Assembly: GCA_026932145.1 (NCBI GenBank)
Contig: JAIXKT010000054.1
Location: forward strand, 124,001-188,000
Direction: 5' to 3'
DNA: 64,000 nt
Source of the DNA: Bacteroidia bacterium
GTDB lineage: Bacteria > Bacteroidota > Bacteroidia > J057 > JAIXKT01
Shown: in pieces, positions 1 through 8,181 of the stretch
Layout of the letters: every line of letters starts with the position of its first letter
Position numbering within the stretch: the first letter of the stretch is position 1
The notes under the pieces: generated by a model
Databases searched by the model: none
The model's input: the letters and a program-made list of their open reading frames with translations, nothing else
Told to the model about the DNA's origin: nothing
Position numbers and translations under genes: made by a program

Positions 1-1030
1 TCAAAAGGAGGGAGAGTCTGGTCAGCGAAAGATTAACCAATATACTCGCTTTTTGGCAATATTTATTACATTGGCTCAATCCTCCGGTTATGTTGTAAAC
101 TTAAAATCTCAATATGCAGAGGCCATAGTAGAAACGGCGACTTTTACGCTTTCTACTATGGCTGTCTTGACCGCAGGTACAATGTTTTTGGTCTGGTTAG
201 GTGAGCGTATTACCGAAGATGGGATAGGAAACGGAGTTTCGTTGATTATTATGATAGGGATTATATCCGAATTACCGGTAGCCTTGATTAATGAATCCCA
301 GTCAAACGCACCAATGATTTTCTATATTGAGTTGTTATCTTTAGCACTTGTTATTATGGGCGTAATTTTGATTACGCAGGCAACACGAAAAATACCGGTA
401 AATTATGCCCGTAGAATGATGGGAAACCGAATGATGGGAGGCTCAATGAACAACATTACCCGATCCAGTATTCCTTTAAAACTAAATGCTTCTGGTGTAA
501 TGCCCATCATTTTTGCCCAATCATTGATGTTTATTCCGGCTACCATTGCGCAGTTTTTTCCGGAATCAGACTTTTGGACATCTACCGGTGCTTGGTTTGC
601 TAATTTTACGAGTATTCCTTACAGTATCTGTTTCGCTGTGTTAATTATTGTCTTTACCTATTTTTATACAGCAATAGCTGTAAATCCAAATGACATTGCA
701 GAATCACTGAAGCGTAATGGGGCATTTGTACCTAATGTAAAGCCAGGTCGCCCAACCTCTGAATATATTGACGAAGTATTAACAAGGATTACTCTGCCTG
801 GTTCTATATTCTTAGCTATGGTGGCATTAATGCCAGCAATTATCACAAGTTTTGGAATTTCAACTCAATTTGCGCACTTCTTTGGTGGAACAAGTTTACT
901 CATCATGATAGGGGTAGTCTTGGATACTTTGCAGCAAGTTGAAAGTCATTTACTAATGCGTCATTATGATGGTCTTATGAAAACAGGACGCATCAAAGGA
1001 CGTGGAACACCAGTAACCCCAATTGGTTAA
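1..1030 (+). CDS. secY: Protein translocase subunit SecY, C-terminal part (5' end outside window)
   Basis: The reading frame is open from base 2 and ends in TAA at 1028-1030, so the true start lies upstream of the window; about 340 of the usual ~440 residues are present. The visible part holds the later membrane-spanning segments of the Sec channel and ends in the conserved basic cytosolic tail around HYDGLMKTGRIKGRG. SecY forms the pore of the SecYEG complex that exports signal-peptide proteins and inserts membrane proteins. It is followed 13 nt later by map, as in most Bacteroidota spc operons. Any in-window start (for example the TTG at 53) is only an artefact of truncation. Confidence 0.97.
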   Translation, partial: QKEGESGQRKINQYTRFLAIFITLAQSSGYVVNLKSQYAEAIVETATFTLSTMAVLTAGTMFLVWLGERITEDGIGNGVSLIIMIGIISELPVALINESQSNAPMIFYIELLSLALVIMGVILITQATRKIPVNYARRMMGNRMMGGSMNNITRSSIPLKLNASGVMPIIFAQSLMFIPATIAQFFPESDFWTSTGAWFANFTSIPYSICFAVLIIVFTYFYTAIAVNPNDIAESLKRNGAFVPNVKPGRPTSEYIDEVLTRITLPGSIFLAMVALMPAIITSFGISTQFAHFFGGTSLLIMIGVVLDTLQQVESHLLMRHYDGLMKTGRIKGRGTPVTPIG

Positions 1031-1043
1031 TACTTTTACACAG

Positions 1044-1829
1044 ATGAGCAGACCCATCCTAAAAACGGAAGATGAAATTGAACTGATTAGACAAAGTTCC
1101 TTACTCGTAAGTAAGGCACTTGGGATGCTGAAGCCATATATTCAACCGGGTACTTCTACACGAAAGTTGGATAAGTTGGCAGAAGAGTTTATTCAAGATA
1201 ATGGTGGGATCCCTGCGTTCAAAAATTATCGTAGCTCAAAAGACCAAGATCCATTTCCCTATACCTTGTGTGTTTCTTGTGATAACGCTGTAGTACACGG
1301 ACTTCCAAACGATGAACCCCTCAAAGAAGGGATGATTGTATCGGTTGATTGTGGTGTCCTGATGAATGGTTATTATGGGGACTCTGCTTATAGCTTCACA
1401 GTTGGTGATACGACCCCAGAAAAAGAACAGTTACTTCGCGTAACCTACGAATCTCTGCAAAAAGGAATAGAAAACGCCGTTTCGGGAAATCGTATCGGCG
1501 ATATTTCTTATGCCGTTCAGAGTTACGTAGAAAATTATGGGTACGGCGTAGTACGGGACTTAGTAGGACATGGAGTAGGAAAAAAACTTCATGAACCCCC
1601 CGAAGTTCCTAACTTTGGGAAGCGTGGAAATGGAATTAAATTGGAGGAAGGTCTCGTAATTGCGATAGAACCTATGATAAATATGGGGCATTATGGCGTG
1701 CAATTAGCTAAAGATGGCTGGACAATCTTGACTAAAGATGGCAAACCATCCGCTCATTTTGAGCATACAGTTGTAGTACGAAAGGGGCGTGCAGAATTAT
1801 TAACTACTTTTGAATACATTTTGAACTAA
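1044..1829 (+). CDS. map: Type I methionine aminopeptidase
   Basis: Removes the initiator methionine from nascent proteins in the cytosol. Counting from the ATG at 1044 (261 aa), the two-metal pita-bread site is complete: Asp102, Asp113, His176, Glu209 and Glu240, with the conserved substrate-side His85 in VVHGLPND. No N-terminal zinc-finger extension is present, so it is a short type Ia enzyme. A TTG start at 1023 would overlap secY; the ATG at 1044 gives the normal N-terminus ([12 protein letters not shown]) and is preferred. It sits between secY and infA in the ribosomal operon and is presumably cotranscribed. Confidence 0.96.
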   Translation: MSRPILKTEDEIELIRQSSLLVSKALGMLKPYIQPGTSTRKLDKLAEEFIQDNGGIPAFKNYRSSKDQDPFPYTLCVSCDNAVVHGLPNDEPLKEGMIVSVDCGVLMNGYYGDSAYSFTVGDTTPEKEQLLRVTYESLQKGIENAVSGNRIGDISYAVQSYVENYGYGVVRDLVGHGVGKKLHEPPEVPNFGKRGNGIKLEEGLVIAIEPMINMGHYGVQLAKDGWTILTKDGKPSAHFEHTVVVRKGRAELLTTFEYILN

Positions 1830-1831
1830 AT

Positions 1832-2053
1832 ATGGCGAAACAACTCTCCATCAAATTAGATGGAATTATTCAAGAGGCGTTACCGAACGCAACTTTTCAA
1901 GTAAGGCTTGAGAACGGGCACATTGTACTTGCCCATATCTCAGGTAAAATGCGAATGCATTATATTAAAATTTTACCGGGAGATAAAGTCAGTATTGAAG
2001 TATCTCCTTATGATCTCACGAAAGGAAGAATTACTTACAGATTTAAGAGTTAA
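1832..2053 (+). CDS. infA: Translation initiation factor IF-1
   Basis: A 73-residue S1/OB-fold protein of typical IF-1 size. Family hallmarks are visible: [20 protein letters not shown] near residues 11-30, [19 protein letters not shown] in the middle, and the C-terminal [12 protein letters not shown]. It binds the A-site of the 30S subunit during initiation. The gene starts 2 nt after the map stop codon and leads into rpmJ, the normal order for this operon. No Shine-Dalgarno sequence precedes the ATG, as expected for Bacteroidota. Confidence 0.97.
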   Translation: MAKQLSIKLDGIIQEALPNATFQVRLENGHIVLAHISGKMRMHYIKILPGDKVSIEVSPYDLTKGRITYRFKS

Positions 2054-2057
2054 GATT

Positions 2058-2174
2058 ATGAAAGTTCGTACATCTATTAAAAAACGCAGCGTAGACTGCA
2101 AAATTGTCAGACGAAAAGGCAAACTTTACGTTATTAACAAAAAAAATCCAAAATATAAGCAAAGACAAGGTTAA
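2058..2174 (+). CDS. rpmJ: 50S ribosomal protein L36, zinc-free type
   Basis: A 38-residue protein beginning [11 protein letters not shown] and ending [10 protein letters not shown], the normal length and ends for L36. The canonical zinc ribbon needs three cysteines and a histidine; here only Cys14 remains and the other ligand positions are replaced, so this is the zinc-independent (C-minus) form. The start is the ATG at 2058, 4 nt after infA. A longer overlapping frame that begins at 1908 inside infA merely contains this gene. Confidence 0.95.
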   Translation: MKVRTSIKKRSVDCKIVRRKGKLYVINKKNPKYKQRQG

Positions 2175-2177
2175 GTT

Positions 2178-2555
2178 ATGGCGAGGATAGCAGGTATTGA
2201 TTTACCGAAAAACAAGCGGGGAGAAATAGGTCTTACCTATATATACGGTGTAGGAAGATCTTCTGCTCGAAAAATTTTGAGCCACTTAGGGATTTCTTAT
2301 GACAAAAAAGTTCATGAGTGGACAGACGATGAGACCTCTCAAATACGGAATTATATTAATGACAACATTAAAGTTGAGGGAGAATTACGTGGAGAGATTC
2401 AGTTAAACATTAAGCGGTTAATGGACATTGGTTGCTTCCGCGGATTGCGCCACAGAAAAGGGCTACCCGTGCGGGGACAACGCACCCGTACAAACGCACG
2501 TACACGTAAAGGCAGGAAAAAGACAGTGGCAGGAAAGAAAAAGGCAGCTAAATAA
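2178..2555 (+). CDS. rpsM: 30S ribosomal protein S13
   Basis: 125 residues with the S13 signature: the N-terminal [14 protein letters not shown], the helix-hairpin-helix [14 protein letters not shown], and the basic C-terminal tail with [18 protein letters not shown] followed by a lysine-rich end. It sits in the head of the small subunit and contacts S19 and the P-site tRNA. The gene starts 3 nt after rpmJ. Confidence 0.98.
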   Translation: MARIAGIDLPKNKRGEIGLTYIYGVGRSSARKILSHLGISYDKKVHEWTDDETSQIRNYINDNIKVEGELRGEIQLNIKRLMDIGCFRGLRHRKGLPVRGQRTRTNARTRKGRKKTVAGKKKAAK

Positions 2556-2566
2556 TCATTAGTATC

Positions 2567-2950
2567 ATGGCAAAATCAACAAAAACTAAGAAAAAAATTA
2601 AAGTTGAGCCGGAAGGAATGGTTCATATTTCAACTACGTTCAATAATATTATTGTTACGATTACAGATAATGCAGGGAATACAATTTCGTGGAGTTCTGC
2701 AGGTAAATCCGGATTTAAAGGTTCCAAGAAAAATACGCCTTATGCCGGTATGACCGCCGCTACCTCTTGCTCTAAAGAAGCATACGAACTTGGATTACGT
2801 AAAGTTAGTGTTTTTGTAAAAGGAACGGGTGCCGGTAGAGAATCTGCTATCAGAGCAGTAGCTGCTGCCGGTATTGAGGTAACTTCTATCCAAGATTTTA
2901 CTCCAATTCCCCATAATGGCTGCCGTCCCCCCAAACGTAGAAGAGTTTAA
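2567..2950 (+). CDS. rpsK: 30S ribosomal protein S11
   Basis: 127 residues. Typical S11 features are the central [33 protein letters not shown] and the C-terminal [15 protein letters not shown]. It belongs to the platform of the 30S subunit near the mRNA exit. It follows rpsM by 11 nt with an A/T-rich spacer and no Shine-Dalgarno motif. Confidence 0.98.
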   Translation: MAKSTKTKKKIKVEPEGMVHISTTFNNIIVTITDNAGNTISWSSAGKSGFKGSKKNTPYAGMTAATSCSKEAYELGLRKVSVFVKGTGAGRESAIRAVAAAGIEVTSIQDFTPIPHNGCRPPKRRRV

Positions 2951-2967
2951 TTTAAAATATACAATTT

Positions 2968-3573
2968 ATGTCGAGATATACAGGCCCTAAATCTAGAATA
3001 GCCAGACGCTTCAAAGACCATATTCTTGGATTCTCTAAGGCATTAGAGCGAAAAAATTACCCTCCGGGAGTGCATGGAAAAACCCGAAGAGCTAAAAAAT
3101 CCGAATATTCCTTGCAGTTGAATGAAAAACAAAAGGCTAAATACATTTATGGAGTTCAGGAACGCCAGTTCAGGAATACCTTTTTTGAAGCTACCCGTAG
3201 AAAAGGTGTAACCGGCGAGATTTTAATACAATTATTAGAGTCCCGCTTAGATAACACCGTTTATAGACTTGGCTTTGCAGCTACACGCCGCCAAGCGAGA
3301 CAACTTGTTTCTCATACACATATTACGGTAAACGATAGAGTTGTTAATATTCCCTCTTATCGCCTGCGCCCAGGAGATGTAATAACTGTTCGGGAAAAAA
3401 GTAAGTCATTGGAAGTAGTAACCGGTTCTTTAACAAGTGCTAAGGAAAATCGCTATTCATGGCTTACCTTAGATAAAAGCCTTTGTTCCGGAAAGTTTTT
3501 ACACTTACCTCTACGATCAGACGTACCAGAGGATATCCGCGAACAACTTATTGTTGAATTATATTCACGTTAA
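2968..3573 (+). CDS. rpsD: 30S ribosomal protein S4
   Basis: 201 residues, normal S4 length. The N-terminal region (MSRYTGPKSRIARRF) carries none of the cysteines of zinc-binding S4 forms; the S4 RNA-binding domain is visible at RLDNTVYRLGFAATRRQAR and HITVNDRVVNIPSYRL. It is a primary 16S rRNA binder and in many bacteria represses its own operon translationally; no operator was recognised here. Confidence 0.98.
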   Translation: MSRYTGPKSRIARRFKDHILGFSKALERKNYPPGVHGKTRRAKKSEYSLQLNEKQKAKYIYGVQERQFRNTFFEATRRKGVTGEILIQLLESRLDNTVYRLGFAATRRQARQLVSHTHITVNDRVVNIPSYRLRPGDVITVREKSKSLEVVTGSLTSAKENRYSWLTLDKSLCSGKFLHLPLRSDVPEDIREQLIVELYSR

Positions 3574-3584
3574 AAAAAACACAC

Positions 3585-4577
3585 ATGCCAATATTGCAAT
3601 TTCAAATACCGGAAAAAGTTGTCATGGAGAAAGACAACACGAACTTTGGCAAATTTCTTCTTAAGCCACTTGAGCCTGGTTACGGGATTACTGTTGGAAA
3701 TGCGTTTCGTAGAATACTCTTATCCTCGTTAGAGGGATATGCGATTACTGCTATCAAAATTCCATCTATTCTACATGAATTTTCAACTATTCCGGGAGTA
3801 ATTGAAGACATCGTAGATATTATCTTAAACCTAAAACAAGTGAGGATTCGCTGCTCCGAGTTTGTTGAAAATAAAATTTTCGTTTCCGTTAAGGGAAAAT
3901 CTACCTTTACAGCAGAAGATATTGTAAAACATACTTCGGTATTTAGTGTAGCAAATCCGGAACTAGTAATAGCCCATTTTAGCCCAGATATTCAATTTGA
4001 TATTGAATTAACTATCGGAAAAGGGAGAGGATACGTGCCAGCCGAAGAAAATAAAACACCGGATATGGCTATCGGAGATATTGCAATAGATGCGATATTT
4101 ACACCAATAAAGAACGTTCGCTATTATGTAGAGAATACTCGTGTTGAGCAACGTACTGATTATGAGCAGTTAACAATTGAAATTACTACTGACGGAACTA
4201 TAGACCCTGAAGACGCACTTAAAGAAGCGGCAGATATTTTAATTCGTCATTTTAGCCTATTTACAGACTCCACTTTCCAATTAAAGCGTGAAGAAATGCC
4301 TTTACGCAAAAATGAAATGGATGAAAATTGGCTCAGCATCAGAAAACTCTTAAAAACACCACTGAGCGAATTAGACTTATCCGTTAGAGCTTATAATTGT
4401 CTAAAAGCTGCCGAAATCCGAACCCTCGCAGACTTAGTAAGCTACAATATCGCAGATATGCTTAAATTCCGTAACTTTGGGAAAAAATCATTAACAGAAT
4501 TAGAAGAATTGGTCGCCACTAAAAACTTAACGTTTGGAATGGACGTAGAGAAATACCGCCTTGATGAAGATATTTAA
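3585..4577 (+). CDS. rpoA: DNA-directed RNA polymerase subunit alpha
   Basis: 330 residues. The N-terminal domain (about residues 1-235), which dimerises and scaffolds beta and beta-prime, shows [20 protein letters not shown] and the GRGYVPAE motif. The C-terminal domain (about 255-325) has the helix-hairpin-helix [20 protein letters not shown] followed by [12 protein letters not shown], used for UP-element and activator contact. It sits between rpsD and rplQ as in almost all bacteria, with spacers of 11 and 2 nt. Confidence 0.98.
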   Translation: MPILQFQIPEKVVMEKDNTNFGKFLLKPLEPGYGITVGNAFRRILLSSLEGYAITAIKIPSILHEFSTIPGVIEDIVDIILNLKQVRIRCSEFVENKIFVSVKGKSTFTAEDIVKHTSVFSVANPELVIAHFSPDIQFDIELTIGKGRGYVPAEENKTPDMAIGDIAIDAIFTPIKNVRYYVENTRVEQRTDYEQLTIEITTDGTIDPEDALKEAADILIRHFSLFTDSTFQLKREEMPLRKNEMDENWLSIRKLLKTPLSELDLSVRAYNCLKAAEIRTLADLVSYNIADMLKFRNFGKKSLTELEELVATKNLTFGMDVEKYRLDEDI

Positions 4578-4579
4578 AT

Positions 4580-5050
4580 ATGAGACACGGAAGAACAAAT
4601 AACCATTTAGGGAGAACAGCACCACACCGTGCTGCAATGCTATCAAATATGGCATCTTCGCTCTTACTACACAAACAGATTACTACTACTTTGGCAAAAG
4701 CTAAAGCATTACGTAAATACGTAGAGCCATTGATTACAAAGTCAAAAACAGACTCTACCCATTCACGCAGAGTAATATTTTCGTATTTGCAAAATAAAGA
4801 AGCCATAAAAGAACTATTTTCTATTATTTCCGATAAAGTTGCTTCCCGCCCGGGAGGTTATACCCGAATCTTAAAAATCGGACAAAGACTTGGCGATAAT
4901 GCAGAAATGGCTTTAATAGAACTCGTTGATTTTAACGAATTTATTGACCCAACAACTGCTAAGCGTAAATCTACACGAAGAGGCCGCAAAAAAAAGAAAG
5001 ATAATGCAGCACCAAATGTAGATACGGAAAACAGCACTACTTCTAACTAA
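4580..5050 (+). CDS. rplQ: 50S ribosomal protein L17
   Basis: 156 residues. The N-terminal 115 residues are the L17 fold ([20 protein letters not shown], then [20 protein letters not shown]). A roughly 35-residue tail, rich in Lys/Arg and then Asn/Thr/Ser, extends beyond the length of the E. coli protein (127 aa), which is common in Bacteroidota. It is the last gene of the ribosomal operon; a strong terminator hairpin lies about 85 nt downstream. Confidence 0.97.
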   Translation: MRHGRTNNHLGRTAPHRAAMLSNMASSLLLHKQITTTLAKAKALRKYVEPLITKSKTDSTHSRRVIFSYLQNKEAIKELFSIISDKVASRPGGYTRILKIGQRLGDNAEMALIELVDFNEFIDPTTAKRKSTRRGRKKKKDNAAPNVDTENSTTSN

Positions 5051-5103
5051 AGAATAAAAACAAACCGCAGTTTATTCTACAATAGCCTATTTTTTGTCTT
5101 TAT

Positions 5104-5111
5104 TATATTTG
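5104..5111 (+). promoter_or_regulatory. Candidate -7 element (TATATTTG) before the SGNH gene
   Basis: Matches the Bacteroidota -7 consensus TAnnTTTG. The predicted RNA start would be about 5 nt before the ATG at 5121. No good -33 TTG was seen at the right distance, so this is tentative. Confidence 0.35.
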
Positions 5112-5120
5112 GACTAAGCA

Positions 5121-6665
5121 ATGGCTATGCCTATAAAATCCGCGTATATCAAGATTTTTATTTCTTTGATATGCGCGGATTTTTTATTAATACTATTAAC
5201 GTTAATTTTTCCCCAGCAAGGAGTAGCTCTCACAGAAGAGGGAAAAAAGTGGACATTTGTAAGTTGGGAATCTTGGATAACGCCACTAAATGACCAAAAT
5301 AATTCCAAGAAATTGACTGACGCTCAAAAAAAGAAAAAGCAGGCTATCCATACATTCGTTCAAACAATTATTGATACTACTGTTGTAGCATCGGATACCA
5401 TTCCAGATTCTACCCAAATACAGACAAATTACATAGAAAACCCTGAAATAGAGGGAAAATACTCATTGGATGATTTTTTTGAAGCCTTATATCGCTTAAA
5501 AAAAGACTCAACAACGGTTCGGATTGCACATTATGGGGATTCTCAAATAGAAGGAGACAGAATAACACAATTTTTACGGGCTAATTTTCAGCACCGCTTT
5601 GGCGGCTCTGGACTTGGCTTCATTCCAATTGATGAACCGGCTTCTCATCATGCTTATATCCGTCAGCAGAGTTCTAACTGGCATCGCCATACGGTTTTTC
5701 ATGACCGAATTAATAATGGATTATATGGACTTGGGGGCACCGTTTTTCGATTTCAGCCTCCATTAAAGCAAGATACTAAAGCACGTTACAAAAGCGATAG
5801 CTTATTTGATGCAATTGTGAAAGAAGCACAGGAAAAAACAACTGCGGAAGAAGCTTGGGTGAAATTAACTATCAAAAAAAACATTCATTACGATTCTTTG
5901 CAAATACTAACACTAAGGCATTTTGCGCCGGTAGAAATAACGATAAAGCAAAATGAACAGTATTATAGTGAGATTATTCCGCCTAAGTCCGGTATAGAAA
6001 AAACATCCTTTTCTATACCGGAAACCGAAAAGCCGTTTAAAATTACCTTTAATAGTACCTCGAGCCCATACGTTGCTGGAGTTTTTCTGGAAGGAAAAAA
6101 AGGGGTGCAAGTTGATAACTATTCTTTGCGGGGGCATTCAGGGAATGGCTTATCACTAATAGATTTTACACTACTTCATGAATGGCTTACCGTCCTGAAT
6201 ACCAAGTTAATAATTTTTCAATATGGTGGAAATATAGTTCCCTATGAAGTAGCTAATTTCAAATTCTTAGAAGAAGATATTGTAAAGATGATAGAGCGTT
6301 TTAAGAAAGCGCATTCCGGTGTAAGTATATTGATTGTTGGGGTGGGAGATATGGCACGAAAAGTTGGAGATACCTATGAAAGCTATCCTTCTGTTGAAAA
6401 AATTCGGGATGCCCAAAGAAGAGCTGCCCAAAGAACAGGTGTTGCTTTCTGGGATTTGTATGAAACTATGGGAGGGAAGAATACAATCGTGGAATGGGTA
6501 AATTCCCCCACTCCATTGGCAGCACCAGATTATGCGCATTTATCCTACTATGGGCAAAAAAAAGTAAGTGGTTGGCTATTTAAAGCACTTATGAATGAAT
6601 ATGAACTTTTCTTGAAAAGAAAGAAAATAGAAGAAAGTTCACAAATTAAAAAACCAACACTATAA
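5121..6665 (+). CDS. Membrane-anchored SGNH/GDSL-type hydrolase
   Basis: 514 residues. A hydrophobic segment at about 11-31 follows a short basic start and should act as a membrane anchor or signal. Block I of the SGNH fold is HYGDSQIEGD with the nucleophile candidate Ser141; a GGN motif (FQYGGN) fits block III, and the late DYAHLSYYG carries the Asp-x-x-His pair of block V. The family removes or transfers acyl groups, often on envelope polysaccharides; the substrate cannot be read here. No membrane-bound O-acyltransferase gene lies nearby. The start at 5121 is kept because it supplies the membrane segment, although a terminator hairpin lies in these first codons. Confidence 0.75.
   Translation: MAMPIKSAYIKIFISLICADFLLILLTLIFPQQGVALTEEGKKWTFVSWESWITPLNDQNNSKKLTDAQKKKKQAIHTFVQTIIDTTVVASDTIPDSTQIQTNYIENPEIEGKYSLDDFFEALYRLKKDSTTVRIAHYGDSQIEGDRITQFLRANFQHRFGGSGLGFIPIDEPASHHAYIRQQSSNWHRHTVFHDRINNGLYGLGGTVFRFQPPLKQDTKARYKSDSLFDAIVKEAQEKTTAEEAWVKLTIKKNIHYDSLQILTLRHFAPVEITIKQNEQYYSEIIPPKSGIEKTSFSIPETEKPFKITFNSTSSPYVAGVFLEGKKGVQVDNYSLRGHSGNGLSLIDFTLLHEWLTVLNTKLIIFQYGGNIVPYEVANFKFLEEDIVKMIERFKKAHSGVSILIVGVGDMARKVGDTYESYPSVEKIRDAQRRAAQRTGVAFWDLYETMGGKNTIVEWVNSPTPLAAPDYAHLSYYGQKKVSGWLFKALMNEYELFLKRKKIEESSQIKKPTL
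5135..5185 (+). terminator. Rho-independent terminator of the ribosomal operon, overlapping the next ORF
   Basis: Arms 5135-5152 and 5166-5183 are each 18 nt and pair completely in RNA (17 Watson-Crick pairs and one U-G), with a 13-nt loop. The A-run at the base pairs with the T-run that ends the hairpin (5180-5185). This is the textbook shape of an intrinsic terminator and it ends the rplQ transcript. It lies inside the first 20 codons of the SGNH-hydrolase ORF, which starts at 5121. Confidence 0.8.
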
Positions 6666-6695
6666 AAGATACATTTTATAATATTGATTATGAAT

Positions 6696-7511
6696 CTAAT
6701 AAGATTCTATTGCAAATAATGCTGAACCACTACCACTCATAGATACATATAAAAAGTCCTGTGCTAATAAGGCCTCTTTTGCTTCATGAAGTTTTGGAAA
6801 ACGTTCAAAAACAGATACTTCAAAATCATTAATAATATTTTGCTGCCAAGTATTAACCGGAAGATTAACGAGTTCTGATAAAGAATGTGTTGTGGTGCAG
6901 TTAGTTAAGTCTAAATTTTGATAAGCAGATTTTGTATCCGAATGAAAATGCTGCGGAAAAATAGTTATTTTACCCGGTATCGTAAGTTGGATTGGCTGTA
7001 AAGTTGTACCAATTCCGGTGGCCAATACAGGTGTTTGGAATCCAAAAGCGGGAACATCAGCACCAAGACTTGCTAAAAAATGACGCTCAAAGTCCCAAAA
7101 TTCTTCCGTTTCCTGAATTTGGTATAACTTTTTAAGGGCATCAAACATCGAATACGCATTACTTGAACCTCCTCCTAAGCCTGCACCCAACGGTATTCTT
7201 TTAACTAATTGAACATTAACTCCTAAAAAAGGTGTTTTATTCCAAGATTGCATTCCTTCCCAAACACGTTTGATAATGTTATTTCGCTCTAAATCAGCTA
7301 TTTCAAATGAATTTTTAAACGGTAAATCTTCCGTAATACGAATTTGGCATTCGGGGTTATCGGATAGCTGAACACTTAAAGTGTCATATAAATCCGGTAC
7401 TTTTAGGAATATTGTTTCTATTTCGTGATAGCCGTCGGGTCGTTTTCCTTTGATGAATAGACCTAAATTAACTTTTGCCGGGCAGCATAGTGAAATACTG
7501 TTAGTATTCAT
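6696..7511 (-). CDS. ispE: 4-diphosphocytidyl-2-C-methyl-D-erythritol kinase
   Basis: 271 residues; phosphorylates CDP-ME in the non-mevalonate isoprenoid pathway. GHMP-kinase motifs are clear: PAKVNLGL at residues 11-18 with the catalytic-region Lys13, the glycine-rich ATP loop PLGAGLGGGSSNA at 107-119, and GADVPAFG with Asp152. It is the last gene of a minus-strand run, 4 nt after the DUF4159 gene, and converges on the SGNH gene with only 30 nt between them. Confidence 0.95.
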   Translation of the reverse strand: MNTNSISLCCPAKVNLGLFIKGKRPDGYHEIETIFLKVPDLYDTLSVQLSDNPECQIRITEDLPFKNSFEIADLERNNIIKRVWEGMQSWNKTPFLGVNVQLVKRIPLGAGLGGGSSNAYSMFDALKKLYQIQETEEFWDFERHFLASLGADVPAFGFQTPVLATGIGTTLQPIQLTIPGKITIFPQHFHSDTKSAYQNLDLTNCTTTHSLSELVNLPVNTWQQNIINDFEVSVFERFPKLHEAKEALLAQDFLYVSMSGSGSALFAIESY

Positions 7512-7515
7512 ATAA

Positions 7516-8178
7516 TCAGCGACTTATCACATAGAGTATAATGTTTGTTCCCATTTGTAAGGCTTTTAGGCGTATATCTTCCGGGTCGTGGTGAACTTCT
7601 GGGTCTTCCCAGCCATCTCCTAAATCACATTCATAAGTTAGGATGCACAGCAGACGGTTTTCATGGAATATACCAAAAAATTGCGCAGGTTTGCCGTCAT
7701 GTTCATGAATTTTGGGCGGGCCTTTAGGAAATAGAAAATGCTGCTTATAGATTGGGTGCGAAAAAGGAATTTCCTTAAAATCGTATTCAGGGAATACTTT
7801 TTTCATCTCTCGTTTGGCAAATTGATGTAATCCATAATTATCATCAATGAGTAGAAAGCCACCGGAGAGCAGATATTTTCGTAAGTTAGTAGCCTCTGCT
7901 TCATCAAATAATATATTACCATGCCCCGTTGCATAAAGCATCGGATATTGAAAGATGGCAGAATTTCCGGGGTCAACGACTTCTTCTTCTAAGTAAATGG
8001 ATGCACGGGTGTTTTTAGCAATAAAAGTAAACAGGTTTTTGAGTGAAGATGGGTTGGCATACCAATCGCCGCCGCCGTTATATTTTAATTTTCCTACTTT
8101 AAAGCCCGTTAGCTGTTGGGAATAGCTTATCCAAAAACAGGCAGAAAGTAGCACAAGGGTTAGCAGTTTTTTTGTCAT
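7516..8178 (-). CDS. DUF4159 family exported protein
   Basis: 220 residues with an N-terminal signal peptide (hydrophobic LLTLVLLSACFWISYSQQ). The rest matches the DUF4159 pattern of Bacteroidota: GGDWYANPSSLKNLF, then PMLYATGHGNILF, GGFLLIDDNYG and HPIYKQHF. Members resemble a glutamine-amidotransferase-like fold but have no established activity. It lies between ispE and the GH3-like gene with 3-4 nt gaps, so it is very likely cotranscribed with them. Confidence 0.8.
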   Translation of the reverse strand: MTKKLLTLVLLSACFWISYSQQLTGFKVGKLKYNGGGDWYANPSSLKNLFTFIAKNTRASIYLEEEVVDPGNSAIFQYPMLYATGHGNILFDEAEATNLRKYLLSGGFLLIDDNYGLHQFAKREMKKVFPEYDFKEIPFSHPIYKQHFLFPKGPPKIHEHDGKPAQFFGIFHENRLLCILTYECDLGDGWEDPEVHHDPEDIRLKALQMGTNIILYVISR

Positions 8179-8181
8179 AAG

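Noticed and set aside
1908-2057. N-terminal extension of the L36 frame
   Set aside because: It runs out of frame inside infA; L36 has its own ATG at 2058 and the expected 38 residues.
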